DNA of 64,000 nt from Brienomyrus brachyistius. Lineage: Eukaryota; Chordata; Actinopteri; Osteoglossiformes; Mormyridae. The notes below the pieces were generated by a model. That model was not told the DNA's origin. It did not search any database and was given only the letters and a program-made list of their open reading frames with translations. Position numbers and translations under genes: made by a program. This document shows positions 31,087 through 43,901 of this stretch, one piece after another (position 1 is the stretch's first letter; each line of letters begins with the position of its first letter). The stretch is from positions 25,908,474-25,972,473 of the forward strand of contig NC_064540.1 of assembly GCF_023856365.1 (NCBI RefSeq), given 5' to 3'.

Positions 31087-33321
31087 AGAACGCATGCAGC
31101 TGTTGGCTTGATGCAGTGTTCAGAAACAGGTTGCTGTCACCGCGGCAGACAAATACCGCCCTGTTCTCCGATCGCTGTTCTCAATTCAATGATTATCCAC
31201 CTTCATTTGCCTTTAATGAGGACCATAATTAAGTCTCAGCACACATGCGTGTGGGCTGGAAAGGCAGATTGACTAAGAAATGAAAACAGCATTTCTGGAT
31301 GGCTCCAGAACAATAAAATATTCTTAAACCAATCTACCGCCCCCACACACAGCGTGACATGTGATGGTAGATGCATCAGTACTGGCAGCTATTGATAGAT
31401 GGTCTTTCATTCCATGCTAGGTTAGCTAGCATCTGTCCCAGCTCTCCTTTGAATTAAAGGCTGAATCTGAGTAATGGGCCAAATTAAAAAAAACTTGCCA
31501 AGCCAGTCTTATGTGGAGAAACTGACTTAATTCCGGGTACGATTTTAGGATCGATGCGAGTGCACAAATACAGCTCACTGCACCACAGCAGAAGTAAATT
31601 GGTCCCATATTATCTTGGAAGAAAAACTATTGTGTTTTACTTGCGTGTGAACCAGATATATTCTACAAATAAGAGAATAAAGCAGATTAAATGAATTATT
31701 AAAAGACCAGCTCTGACATAAGTCCATTCTATTCATCCCTCAGTAATAAGAAGAGAAAAATACAGTTTTTAAAGTCCTCTTTTGGACACCAGTGTATATT
31801 TACTGCATCATCATAGCACCACGTGCCAAGTGAATCAAGTAAGGAGGATGTAAAGATCTTGATTGGCATAGAGAGGTTTGCGCCATGAGGCTGCTTCACT
31901 CTATGGCCCACTCCGATGTGCATGGCTGGCAGCGTAGTGCCGACACTTACTGCCCACTTTCAGCAGATCAAAGGCACGCTGAGGACCCCGTGATGCGATC
32001 GCTTTCCGAGTTACTTCACAATTGCACGCTGCAACAAGCATAGAGCAGGACCAGAGTACTGGCAGTCTCCATCTTACAGACAAGGTCTGTTCACTAAATC
32101 TGCTTTTAAGTTTAATTTGTAGGTTACTCGGAAAATTAATAATACAGTACTCCATAATAATTATAATGATTATTATACAGTAATAATAAAAGGCACTACA
32201 TTCGGTACTGTATTGTACTTCGAGCCGCCGAACCGCTGAAGCCGCACGATGCTTTCAAGTGTTACAATGTAGTGCGTGCGTTCGCTATTACAAACCATTG
32301 TGTTTAACCTGAATTTTTACTATAATTGGCATTGTTGTCCCTTAGTCGGCTGTTCTCAACCTGCCTGCAATCCATTTAAAGAGAACATTACAGAGGAAAG
32401 TCAAATTACACTCATCTTTTAATTCCTGGTAAATTATGGTCAATAAGTGAGGTCAGTGAGATTGTAAATGTGATCCATAAACAGACCCGTCATCAGAAAT
32501 TCATTTCATGGCTTTTGCTGACCGCAACGGAGCGGATTCAAAAAAATTCAGGGGAAGGTTCAGACTTGCAGTTTTAACCCACAGATGAACAGATACTGAT
32601 GTTGGCATCACAGCAAATCGTATAATCCACTCTCTTTTTGTAACATCATCCTCAAAGTGGGAGGATGATCTGAAACCATAATGATTTGAAACGCCAGCTA
32701 TTTAAACGTATTTGCTCTTCGGCAGTGGAGTATGATGCAAGATCACTCTTATGGCCTCACTCACCATCACGACACACACAAATGCCAAACCTGCACCATA
32801 GGCTGCGCCGACATACAGTACGTCTCATTCAATGTCGGTTCAGGGTTTTTCAGTTTGTTTAGCACAGAACGTTTGAGATGCAGAAGGTCATAAAGTGACC
32901 TGAAAACTGAGCTCAGGGTCTGCATTCACCACACCCACACCTGTCATCTGCTAACCTGGCAGGGAACAATGTAACACATCAAACTGAGCTGTGCATCATG
33001 TCGAAAGGGGTTTCCGGGCTTAATTAATGTACGGGCATAATGAAGCTTTACGTCTTCAGATGATGCAATGTGGGATGACACTGATATGCTTACTGTCCCA
33101 GTTTGTTTTGGACAATTGCTGTTTTGACTTTGTCTTTCTTTGTCCTTACGTTTGCCATCTGTCTGCTCTGTCACTCAATCATATTTTCATAAAATTGTAA
33201 AAGGCAGCAGCATTCCCATCAAAACTTCTACTGAAATTAATGTTTTGTTTTCTGAAAGACCCATTATCACCTACGTATAGTAGATGCATTCCAATATCCA
33301 CTAGTAAAATATCATTAGGTA

Positions 33322-33682
33322 GGGGGCGGCATGGTGGTGCAGTGGTTAGCACTGTTGCCTCACACCTCTGGGACCCGGGTTCAAGTCTCCGCCTGGGTTA
33401 CATGTGTGTGGAGTGTGCATGTTCTCCCCATGTCGTCGTGAGGTTTCCTCCGGGTACTTAAGTTTCCTCCCCACAGTCCAAAAACATGCTGAGGCTAATT
33501 GGAATTGCTATATTGCCCATAGGAGTGCATGTGTGTGTGAATGGTGTGTGAGTGTGCCCTGCGATGGACTGGCCCCCCATCCATAGGTGGTTCCCTGCCT
33601 CGTGCCCATTGCTTCCGGGATAGGCTCTTGACCCCCCGCGACCCAGTAAGATAAGCGGTTTGGAAAATGGATGGATGGATGG
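33322..33682 (+). mobile_element. SINE copy ((GGAT)n-tailed family), near full length
   Basis: It carries ggcggcatggtggtgcagtg (A-box region), a B-box-like ggttcaagtc and the same body and tail as the 13.9-kb copy, with few differences, ending in ggatggatggatgga. The flanks show at best a degenerate duplication (aatatcatta and aatatgatta). Confidence 0.82.
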
Positions 33683-35925
33683 AAGTTCTACAATATGATT
33701 AAGGCTTGTAGTCCACTCCCTCTTAGCACTCTCTTCTGTTTTGCTGCCTGTCGTACGTAAGATTTGCTAATTCGACTGGCACTACTTTTTAAAATAAAAG
33801 CTGTACCATCAAGAGTATTTACATCTATCTTCCGATTTCTCTTCCACTTCAGTGTTACAGGAGACCAGGAGCTCATCCCAGACAGCAAAATGCATATAAG
33901 CAGACACCAGTTCACCTAACTGCACGTCTTTGGACTGCATGACGAATCCTGTACAGCAAAGGCTAAACATTCAAACTCCAGGCACACAGAGTGACAATGA
34001 GATTCAAACTGTCAGCCCTAGAGTTGTGCTACCCACAGATTTGCCGGTGGTATATTTTAAGATTTAAGGGTGGTAAATATTATTATTTTTAAGAATGAAC
34101 TAAATATGTCTTTAAAAAGAAATATGTTTTGAGAAGACCTTTAAATGCTCCTTAGTTCACAATGAAATCGTTCCCAATTGAAATGTTCCTGAGATCACAA
34201 TGCAATCACTGAAATGTTACTCTGGGCCAGCAATCACAGGAACCAATATGACAGTAGTCCCAGGCCAGAACAGAAACAGGATACACAAGTCATCGAAATC
34301 CTTCATATAGGATCCTGGTCTCAACTGCTGTCATAACATCTTTGTAACATCATCCTAATTAGTATCATTTTGCAGGCATTTTTTTTCTTAACAGTTCACA
34401 GGAAAACAAGCAATTTGATTTAGGTGTAGGAGACAGGCTTAAGGTTTGTTTCGCAAGGAATACTGATCCGACCCAGTGTGACAATAATTTGAGTGACATT
34501 GTAGACTTTGCTGTGTGTCTGGTTTTCTACCAATAGTGGTTGCCTGTCTCCGTTGGTTAAGCCTCGATTTCAAGTGACAGCTACTAGGATGACATGAGAA
34601 TGTTCAAGAAGTGAATGTTCAACCAGGCGTAGGTAATGAAAGTCAGAAGGCAATGCAACATGATACTTAGAGATGTCAGGGACCAGCAAACTTTATCCAG
34701 ATGTAATGAGAGACTTACAATCGGAGGTGTACACATGATTGAGGCGTTCAGAATTAGTAGCTGTTGGACATAAATGCTCAGAACAAGAATGACCTCCTGG
34801 GTTTAGGATGAGGTCATTAGGCTAATGGGGTTTACAGTATTACAACTGAAAAAACCTTCCAGAAAAAGGCTTTGATGTAGCACTGAAATGGTTTGAGCCT
34901 CTCCTTTACACCCATCCTGCACTTGTTTGCTGTAAAATGCCTTGCTGCAGCATGATTAGGATTCTGCTTGTGGTTAAAGGTCGATTTGTTTCTGCGAGGT
35001 CCCAACCTCTATAAACCTGGGGTAAAAAGGTTTGTTGATTGGCCTAACCCTTGCCCTCTTAGTCAGTCGATGCTGGAGAGCTGGTATGTGATTACATCAC
35101 TGATTACCCGGCCCAAGAAGTGGCCATAAGGGCAACTAGGAAACTCAACAGGCCAATACCAGCTCCATGTGGAACAATGTTTGCTGATACAGCTGCATGA
35201 AGACAAAAGGACCTCAATTTCAGACAATAAACATTCAGTCAGGCAGGACGGGACTGCCGCTAGTTTTTGGTCACAGACTACATGTGAATGGAAGAGTAGA
35301 GTATGGTACCCATCGGGAAGCAGTGTATACAATCTTGGATAATTTATCACGCTTGATCAAGATTACACAGCGATTGGGGAAAAGGGGTTTCCCACCCTCT
35401 GCCCCCACCCAAAAAAGTAAATAATTTGTCCACACTCCCTCTGTAGACCTTTATATTCCTCCTGAGCTGCATTCATAAACTCTGACATTCTCTTAACCTT
35501 CTTGAGTGTCTGTTTCCCTGTTTATAGACTTCATTCTGCATTTCAATCTGCTTTTCAGTCAACGCAAAGGCATCCCTCTTTTTCATTCCATCCTTCTATT
35601 CTTTTTACCGCCCATCTACTCTCTGCCTGTAGAATGACACTCATTATCTCAATCTGTCATCACCAGAATCTGCCTTCATAGCCTTGGGATCTGTGAACTT
35701 GCCCATTACTTAAAGTCTCTATGAAGGCTGTAGTATTTCCCTCAGGCCACTTTTTCTGAGTCGCACAAGGGGAGCATGGCAACTGAAATAGCAACTGATG
35801 GGTTTACTCCCTATTCCTGCACATAAGGTCCATACCAGCTTTTCGTTTAATCATTTCTATAGTGAGGAAAATTTCAGAATACATAGACAGATTATAAACA
35901 TTCCATAGGCATACTTATAGAATGA

Positions 35926-36410
35926 GTCAAAATTTTGGACGTGCCAAGTCCCCTACAAAAGACAGCAATGCTGTTACATCACATGTCCACCCAGGAGAGA
36001 TGGTTTGGGAGAAGTCTGACTGGAGATTGAAGGAAAAGCAGCCAATGAGTACTTAGCAAATTTGTATGACCTCCTTCATACGGCTGGAAAAGCATCCCAG
36101 GAGGCCACCTCATGTAACTGGCACAGAACAGAAACTAGGGTCAGCCAGTCCCTGGAGAAATTGGGGTGAAGGGTCGTGTTCAAGGGCCCAATGGTGACAT
36201 CACTCTGCCGACCACGGGATTTGAACCAGCAACCTTCTGAATATCAACCTACAGAGCTGCCCCCCCAACAAATTATTTTTTTTATTAAATACTTTTTTAT
36301 ATTATGTTATAGTGTTGATGTCTTTATTATTATTCAAAAATGTAGAGAATAGTACAAATAAACCTTTCAATGGATAGGTATGTCCAAACTTTCAACTGAT
36401 ACTGTACATA
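35926..36410 (+). mobile_element. Non-autonomous Tc1-like element interrupted by a SINE
   Basis: The left end is gtcaaaattttggacgtgcc; the right end, read inward on the minus strand, is gttgaaagtttggacatacc. These form imperfect terminal inverted repeats of a well-known fish Tc1-like family. Inside are blocks of that family: acatgtccacccaggagaga, gaaggaaaagcagccaatga, ggaaaagcatcccagg and, on the far side, gttgatgtctttattattat and agaatagtac. The middle (36115-36268) is a SINE of the second family. The right end lies 266 bp from the donor-side edge of coding exon 1. Confidence 0.75.
36115..36268 (-). mobile_element. tRNA-like SINE, second family, nested in the Tc1-like element
   Basis: Read on the minus strand it has gaaggttgctggttcaaatc, a B-box-like match shared with 19.1 kb, then gtggtcggcagagtgatgtc and accattgggcccttgaacac. 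It splits the Tc1-like repeat, so it is the younger insertion. Confidence 0.68.
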
Positions 36411-36675
36411 TATTAGACCAGAGACCAACAATTCCTACCCTCAAGGGCAAGTAGAGAATATTCTTATATTACATTTTACTATTTAATCTAAGCAATCACT
36501 TCAACAAAGGAGTTAATGACAAAACTGAGCAAAGACTGCAGTTATGCACAGCACGCAAACTCATCAATGCACCGTCGGCTGACATTTCAGCAACTTCAGC
36601 AATGTTTGGCAGTAGAATACAAATGAGAATTAGAGGTACTGAAGTTAGATCTGGCAGTAAAATCACATGACGTAC

Positions 36676-36787
36676 CCATGTGGCTCCGGTACGACGATGC
36701 CATTGTCATGCGTCCCCATAGAGAAACCATGCAGAGGGTCAGCAGCAGCAGCCACTTATACCAGCTCCGTAGGTCTCCCTCCCGCAT
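36676..36787 (-). CDS. tafa2: TAFA2-like coding exon 1: start codon and signal peptide
   Basis: The exon encodes 37 residues plus the first base of the next codon. ATG is at 36787-36785 and lies one base after a splice acceptor (ttgccttgcag, AG at 36790-36789), so a non-coding exon must lie further upstream. The protein begins MREGDLRSWYKW, followed by a hydrophobic core of leucines and residues LCMVSLWGR, which is a typical cleavable signal peptide; the human TAFA2 leader also has a V-T-LWG-K stretch here. The exon ends in S-H-M followed by G at a GT donor (gtacgt, GT at 36675-36674), and joins exon 2 to give M-V-H-V-K. The in-frame upstream ATG before the acceptor would be intronic. Leader sequences evolve fast, so support comes mainly from phase, length and position. 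Confidence 0.82.
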
Positions 36788-37156
36788 TCTGCAAGGCAAA
36801 TGAGTCAGTCAATCTCTGATGCCACTAAGGAGTGAGATGGTGAGGAGAAGGTTGTATGTAACAGAGCATAACAAAGTGGGAATAAATGCTCAACAGGATG
36901 CCGGAGATGCCTTCCTGACTTACTCTCCGTTACGCAGAGTGAGAGGCCAGTCTTCGCTCAATATACGGCATATAAAGAGCTAAAGGTGAATGATATTTTT
37001 CTTGTGTTACTTTATTTCATTGGCCTTGTACCAGGGGTCCAATTTTCCTGGTATTGTGCAGCTGTAGAATGCTTTATAGCAATGCAAAAATGGACCAGAA
37101 TGCCAGTTTACTTGATTTAACTTTAATTGATCTGTTACTGATTCATATTATGTGGG

Positions 37157-37216
37157 CCTAAACCACAACCATGAGGCCTAAACCACAACCATGAGGCCTA
37201 AACCACAAGCATGAGG
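37157..37216. repeat. Three tandem 20-bp units (cctaaaccacaaccatgagg)
   Basis: Units start at 37157, 37177 and 37197. The first two are identical and the third has one substitution. Confidence 0.92.
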
Positions 37217-39584
37217 TCATAAAGAAAGTCCAGATTTCAGGCACCTAATGTTGAATGCTAAGAAGGTAAAGGCACTAAAAGATTTAATTTTATAAAGAAA
37301 ATCAGCCTTCTGTTGCCATGTGGTCTAATTACATAACACAACCTTACTCCCTCGAAGTGTCACTGCTAGCTGTTCAATAGAAAGGTAATGAGTATGAAGT
37401 AGCTGCGTTGGCCTGGTACTCTGCTGTGGTCCAGGACCAAACAACGCATAGCAAATGGAGATTTTGTTGCACTTAGGAAACAAAGGATCTATGATGAGAA
37501 GGTTTGATAGCAACATGATCAGTGTTTTTCTTTCTTTTTTGAGAGACAGTAAAGAAAGAAACTTGAATTCTGGAGGTGGAAGAAAAAAATATCAGCATAA
37601 ATTTCCATTTCCATGAACAGCAAGATGAATTACAGGCTTCAGTCCTGTGTAAGACTGTGTAATTTTAACTGGACTGAACAGAAACAGCAGCTCAGCAGTT
37701 CAGTAAAAAAATCCATCAAAACTGTCATTGTTTCCAGGCATTGATAGGTAATGAAAGACTGGTTTTAAATTTAGCATTTTGTTATTGTGTACTTACATAT
37801 ATACAAATATTAGTACAACTCAGTTATCTTTCCAGAATACTTTCATTGATCTCTATAGGCATCGATTACTCATAAAATCTAATGAAACACCTGCATTTTC
37901 CCAAGAACATTTCTTAAAAGAAACATAGCAGTAACGATTACCGAAAGTACAGAAAGCATTCACAGCCATTCAGCCATGCTTTACAATATGTCGTATCTCA
38001 AGATTTTCTCAGAATTGTAGCTAGACAGGAGCATGCAATCTTTATTTTCTACAGAATAACAATTGTGACGGCGGGTCTCGACTCTGACCCAAAGGGAAGG
38101 ACGGTTCTGAATAGCATCTGTTCAGAAAACACAGAGTCAAGGAGGAAGGGAGGAGTCAGCAAGGCCGTGTCAAGGCGGCGCAGGTAGGTGCTGAAGGTTT
38201 GTGACTCGAGGGCCCAGGTTGTAAGAGTCAAAGCAGCTCGCAGCCTGAACGTCGGTAGCAATTGAGGCACGCTATGGGGCAGGTAAACACTTTGAGGTTT
38301 GAGGGCAAAACAAGAGGAAGAGTTTAGCCTTGTCTTTCTTCCTTCCCTCATGCAAAGCAGCCGGCTTTAAACAACTTGCCGTGTTCGTGACTTGCCATGG
38401 CCCACAGCAATCTGCACTTCATCTGTGCATCCTCCCTCTATTTAAAACATTGCGAAATCACTTCTGATGCAGTATGAATATCATTAATACACAATAATGG
38501 CTTCTCCTGCAGTCTGTTCCATGTGTTATTTCTTGCAAATCGACATCTTACAACCTATCTGCACCTATCCACAACCCCAAACACAACTACTAAGAACTCT
38601 TTGCATTGATTAGGGCCCCTGCTATCAATAAGAATTGCCGATCGCTCAACTTACTTTTCTAAGACTATCAAGCAATTAGCCTGAAGGAAAGCTTCATGGT
38701 CAAGCCACGACTGAAATGTCCTTGCGTTTGACTCCCAAGAACATTGATATTCACTCACCTTGTTGAGGAATGAGTACACTTCATTATGTCTAATCGATCG
38801 GAGCCAAAGGCTTTTAAGATTCACTGTTTATTCGTTTCTAAACATTATTAAGTGGCTGGCAATGTAACAGGTGTTTTGTGCATTTATTTACTTGTTTATT
38901 TTAGATTGTGTCACATAGGAGGCGACTACAGTTCTTTTGAAAATGCAGGGATAAATAGATGAATAAAATGAAAACACATTTTCATCATTATACTTTAATA
39001 AATACAACAACAACAAGAGAGAAAATGGGATTGTGGCAAACGACAATAAAGCATAACCCGATTTAAGTGAGTCAGCAACGAGGGCCACAGTCTAGCTAAT
39101 TTGATGGGGGAGAGAAACGGTTTGAGATGCGCTTTCCAGCCTTCCTCACTCCGCTAATTAGTCCCTTTGGAATCCATCTTTGCAGATGGTGGGATGCCTG
39201 AGACAAATATATTTCAGTTCTATTTGTGAGACTTTTCTGCTAGCAGCTACGGTAACTGGAATGTTCTAGATCCAGAACAGGGGTTGATGCAGAGGCGAGT
39301 GGAGCACATCTGGCCTTCATGGGTTATTTTTGAGGTTAGCAGCATGATGGAGAAAGTCATAGGAAAGAGGTGATTATGGACAGGAATGATTTATGTGTTT
39401 TCCTGCCTTTGGCAATAAGAGCTACTTCATTGCATCATGACAGACATCTTATTAATATCAGGTAGTAAGCTTTTGGTATATTGGAAAAAAAACTCTTGCT
39501 TTATAACATTAGCATTGTCCAACTCTATAATTCATCAAAAAAACATAATACTGGTTACATTCTGGTATAATGACTAGATAGGGA

Positions 39585-39960
39585 AAGTATCCAAGCACAG
39601 GTGAAGCAAGTTTATTACCAGAATCGTGGTCCGTAAACAAGAAAGGGGCCAAAAATTATACGACAGCAAATGAAGGCACACATAGCCAAACCGTGATCCA
39701 TATCCAGGGTCTAAACACAGACATACAAAATCAAACAACTAAGCTCAAGTCACAGAGGAAGAAAACAAAGAAACCAAGCAGGAGTCATACAGTGAAAGCA
39801 AGTCATGCAACAGCCACTCAGTGTGATGGAACACTCAGTACTTCACAAGGATAGTTTTAATCTGGCTCAATTGACCAGGCTGATTATCTGCAGTGGTGCC
39901 TAGTATTTAGGTGATGCAGAGTGGGAACTGACTGGACTGTGACTGGAGTGTGACATTCAA
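39585..39960. mobile_element. Interspersed repeat of unknown class
   Basis: The stretch contains agaatcgtggtccgtaaaca, gtgatccatatccagggtct and similar phrases that I know from fish interspersed repeats, ending near gtgactggagtgtgacattc. No coding content or termini were resolved. Confidence 0.35.
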
Positions 39961-40993
39961 GGCCTGTATTGCTAAGTAAGATTTGCCAGTTAGCTAACTT
40001 GTAGGATTTAAGGTACAGTAGTTTGGGCTAAATGTAAGTGAACCAAGATAAAGTCCATTCAAAGTGAGGTATCTGACACGTTATCCAGCTAAGCAAGAAA
40101 TATTGCTTCATGATACAGCCCCCTGGGGCTCTGTGATAGCTATTTTTCTGATGTGTCCCACAAATCAAAAGATTAACATATGCTGAAGCCACCCACCATT
40201 TTGAAAACTTTTTTTGCAGTAGTAATATTTTGCAGTTTAAGATGATTGAGGAGGTTCTGAGTTTTATGACTTTTGCTGCTGATGGCAGTAGGGGGTTTAA
40301 GCTGTCCAGGAATCTCACACAGAAGGACACAGTCTGCCCAAACCTAACATGTAGGAACAAACCCATGGCCTTTCAGTGGCATGCAGGCTGGGCTTTAATG
40401 CTGCTGAAAGAACCGACATACGAAGGGATGGCAACCCCTCTGCCGATGCTTGGGATTCAAACCTAGTTTTGAAATCCAGAGCTCTGAGTGCAGTGAAAAT
40501 TTTACTTACTGGCCCAAAGGTGTTTGAAAGACATATAGTTCAAGGATTAAAAACTTCTTCCTCAAGCTTCTTCCAGGATAAAATGTTTTTTGTGCTAGAT
40601 GCTACACTCTTTCTTTAGTACAGTAACTGATTAGCTGAAGCATTTCGGATGTATCTGCCCCACACACAGTGATTATTTGTATATCATTATACAAGCAAAC
40701 TTCAAGTGCCTGTACCTTATTAAATCGGAGGTAGACCGCAGCACTTCTGAATCTGTCAATCGATTAACTAAAGCATGCTACATTTTGGACTCCAAGGTTG
40801 TAATTGACTGTTTTCTGCAAATTTCCAACCACTGCTGGCCCAGGAAGTCAACATGGAGTGTCATGGCCATTTTAGCATGAGTGAGTGTATCTCTTGGTGG
40901 TAGACCTGCCACAGGTTTATGCACAGTTCCAACACTTCATTGCCAAGATTGGTCCATCAATATGGGTCTCACTACAGCAGCACCGTCCACAGC

Positions 40994-41155
40994 AGGGGCA
41001 GACAACCCTGATCCTGGAGTGCTTATATCCAGCAGGTTCTCTATCCTACCTGATTAATTACTATTCACCTGACATCAGGTGTGGTTTATCAGAGACCAGG
41101 TAGGATGGAAAACCTGCTGGATGTCGGCACTCTAGGATCAGGGTTGTCTGCCCTT
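40994..41155. mobile_element. Palindromic MITE of about 162 bp
   Basis: The left arm starts aggggcagacaaccctgatc and the right arm, reverse-complemented, starts aagggcagacaaccctgatc. The arms match with few differences for about 58 bp, including tccagcaggtt and tcctacctg. At the centre is a smaller palindrome, cacctgacatcaggtg. The whole can fold into one long hairpin. The motif is a familiar fish non-autonomous DNA transposon; its superfamily is not determined here. Confidence 0.85.
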
Positions 41156-43344
41156 AGTCTAGATGCATGCGGTCCCATTATGTTTGTTTACCGAGTGCTA
41201 TACAAAATTGATTATCATTAGTTTCCACAGCTGGGTGGCAACTTTCTAAATGAGGTTTACATCTGTTGCTCATGACATAGTGATCAGAATTTGATTCAGC
41301 AATGTTAATTGCATTCTATCAAACACTGCGTGATGAACTGAAATTTAAGCTTCATGACAAAGCCTATTATATAAAAAATTCAAGTCAAATAGAATGGTTT
41401 GTGATAACAAATGCACGCACTACCTTGTGATACTCATGAAAACATTGTGCAGCTTCCGAGGTACAGTACAGCATCATATGTAGTTACTTTTATTATGTAT
41501 AATTATTATAATTATATTCTGTAGTATTATTTTCCTGATTTATCTACAAATTCAACTTAAAGATATGGTTATGGAACATATCTCTTTCGTAACCTGGGGA
41601 TTGTCTGTGCCGGGAAACTACACATTACAAATAGAGAAATGTAATGCAGACATGGCTAAAAAAATACTGATTAAAGGTTAAAGTTTTTCTAAAGGAAATT
41701 AAGAGTATAGGAATAAGGACAGAATACGTTTTATGATTTAACATCTTCAGACACTCTGGAACTACTTCTCTATCGGACATAATGGACAGAAGGATTGGAC
41801 TTCTGACCAAATGGTTCCTGGTCCCAGTCTTTGGAAAACCATTAATAAACACACACTGCACTTCAGTGTAAAAAAAAACTAAATTGGTAAATTGTTAGAA
41901 CCATGACCTATGGAAGTGGCTTCATATTATAGTGTGTGCTGTTGCAACCAGACTGATGATTCTTATTCAAAGAGCAAGGAGCAGAAGGTTCACCTGGCCT
42001 AGATGCAGGAGCCTGGATTAGAGATCTGCTGGGGAAAGTGGTCGCTGTAAGAAACAGTACCAGTCTCTTTTCCTGGGGTACATGCCATGTGTCACACTTC
42101 GTGACTGCAGACCTCAGAGGATTAGGGATGATTTTCTGTCATTAAACTGATCTTTACCTTACAGGGGCATGAAGTACAATGCTGTGGTTTGGTATTTTTC
42201 ATCTTTTCCTCTAAGCAACAATCATAAATGCATGCAAAAAGCAGCAAATGGAGGGCTCTAAAGGGAAGGCACTATTCATGCATACTAAGTGTGGCATTTG
42301 GCGTTTGTTCCACTAAAACTCATGTCATGCTTCTCCTAGGACTTGGTTATCCTCCTTGGCCTGACTGCAGAGGGCATTTGAGGACTTCCAACTGTTTTGT
42401 AGCTCCTTGCAGAGATCCCTGCCTCTCTGTGAAACAAAAGTCCTCCTCGGGTTTCCTTAGAGTGTGACATCTTCCTCACCTTCAGGCAGCAGGTGTCTCA
42501 AAGCTACCCTGTCAAAAGGTTTCGGCTGTGGTGGACAGTAATCCACTGGGGCTTTCTGCTGTCCTCCACAGTCATGTTCAAACCACCACCAACTACCTCT
42601 GCTCCCAATGTATATAAAGCAAACATTTTTATTGACTTGCTCATCTCACCTTAGATAAATGTAACGCTATTTTCATTTGCAAATTATAGAGGGTAATGTC
42701 AGTGAGCTTCACTATGTGTGTGTATGGGCGTGTTTGTGTGCGCATGTGTGCACATGCTTGTTCATGCTAAATATTTTTAAATTTGGTGACTTTTGGTACA
42801 ATTGACTGAACACAAAACAATTAGACTAAAAGCGTTTTTGTCAAAAAAATGTGATTAAACAAACTGTATAAAAAGTGAATCTTTTCAGAGTGACATTTAC
42901 AGAGGGTTATAAAAACATTAGAGTTATTTTTCTTCAGCGTGTTTCTCTCTGGTCCCTTTCCAAGTCAAATATTCATCAACTGTAGCACGGAGGAAAGTAT
43001 TTAATAGCTATTTCTTAAGCACAGGTGTTTTCAGAAGCCTTGGTGGATGGATTATGCGCATCAAATGAGAAAGGAAATGGGAACAGAGATCAAGTTAAAT
43101 ATTCACTCTGCGGATCTTCTGTGAACTTAATGCCTTAATCAGATATAAGCTAAGACCTTTTATGAAATATGTTATCTTAATTTTCATGGTTGACATTACA
43201 TCTAGTGATGCAATGCTTTGAAGCAGCATCGATCACAAACAAGTGTCATAATTTGCAGCAGCCCTCCTGAGTAATCAAGCACTTGATCGTACTGAAAAAG
43301 TATCTGTACTCAAGTAATTATCAAGAATACGATACATATCTGGG

Positions 43345-43410
43345 CATCTTAAGTGGCTCAGCATAGCTTAGGCTTAACTCTGCTGCATGGATCATGGTTC
43401 AAATCCAAGT
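43345..43410 (+). repeat. tRNA-like SINE head fragment
   Basis: tggctcagcatagcttagg resembles an A box and catggttcaaatccaag a B box, spaced as in the second SINE family. The rest is not recognisable. Confidence 0.4.
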
Positions 43411-43886
43411 GTGTCTCTGTTGTGATTGGGAGGTTCTTATCAGTGGATTAATATCTGTCTTGTTCCCCAGAAGCAGGGAAGAAAACACCACCTCTGTTTG
43501 AAGGGTGTGGTGACAGGGGAGTGAACAGGAACCATCAACAGTGCCGTTTGCTTCCTGGCAGGAGTTATTGCAGACAAAACTATTTCTGAATAAGCAATAT
43601 GTAATAAGATTGTTACCTGGGAGAAAATTGGGTAAAAAAACATATTAAGAATGTCTTATTTTGACAGCAGGAAATGGCTGCCAAATTTTCCGATGCTTGC
43701 GTCTATTATTCACAATTAACCAACACTTTTTGGCATTTCCATTACGTTGCTGGGCTTCTTTGGCTATCAGTTCCACCTTCTGCTACTCATCAGATCCAGC
43801 ATCTACCACAGCAATTGGCAAAGTTGTTCTTCCTTTTCATAGTGTTTCCAAATTAAATTTTACACAAGACAGCTCAGCAGTCTCAT

Positions 43887-43901
43887 GGGGGGGGGGGGGG
43901 G
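43887..43901. repeat. Poly-G tract of 15 bases
   Basis: A pure G run, read directly. Confidence 0.9.

Noticed and set aside
37157..37216. Regulatory repeat array
   Set aside because: Only three 20-bp copies with no recognised binding motif; treated as a simple tandem repeat.
38049..38351. GC-richer 100-codon minus-strand frame as a 5' exon of the gene
   Set aside because: It would need to splice to the acceptor at 36789, but no distinct donor, promoter signal or in-frame link was found.
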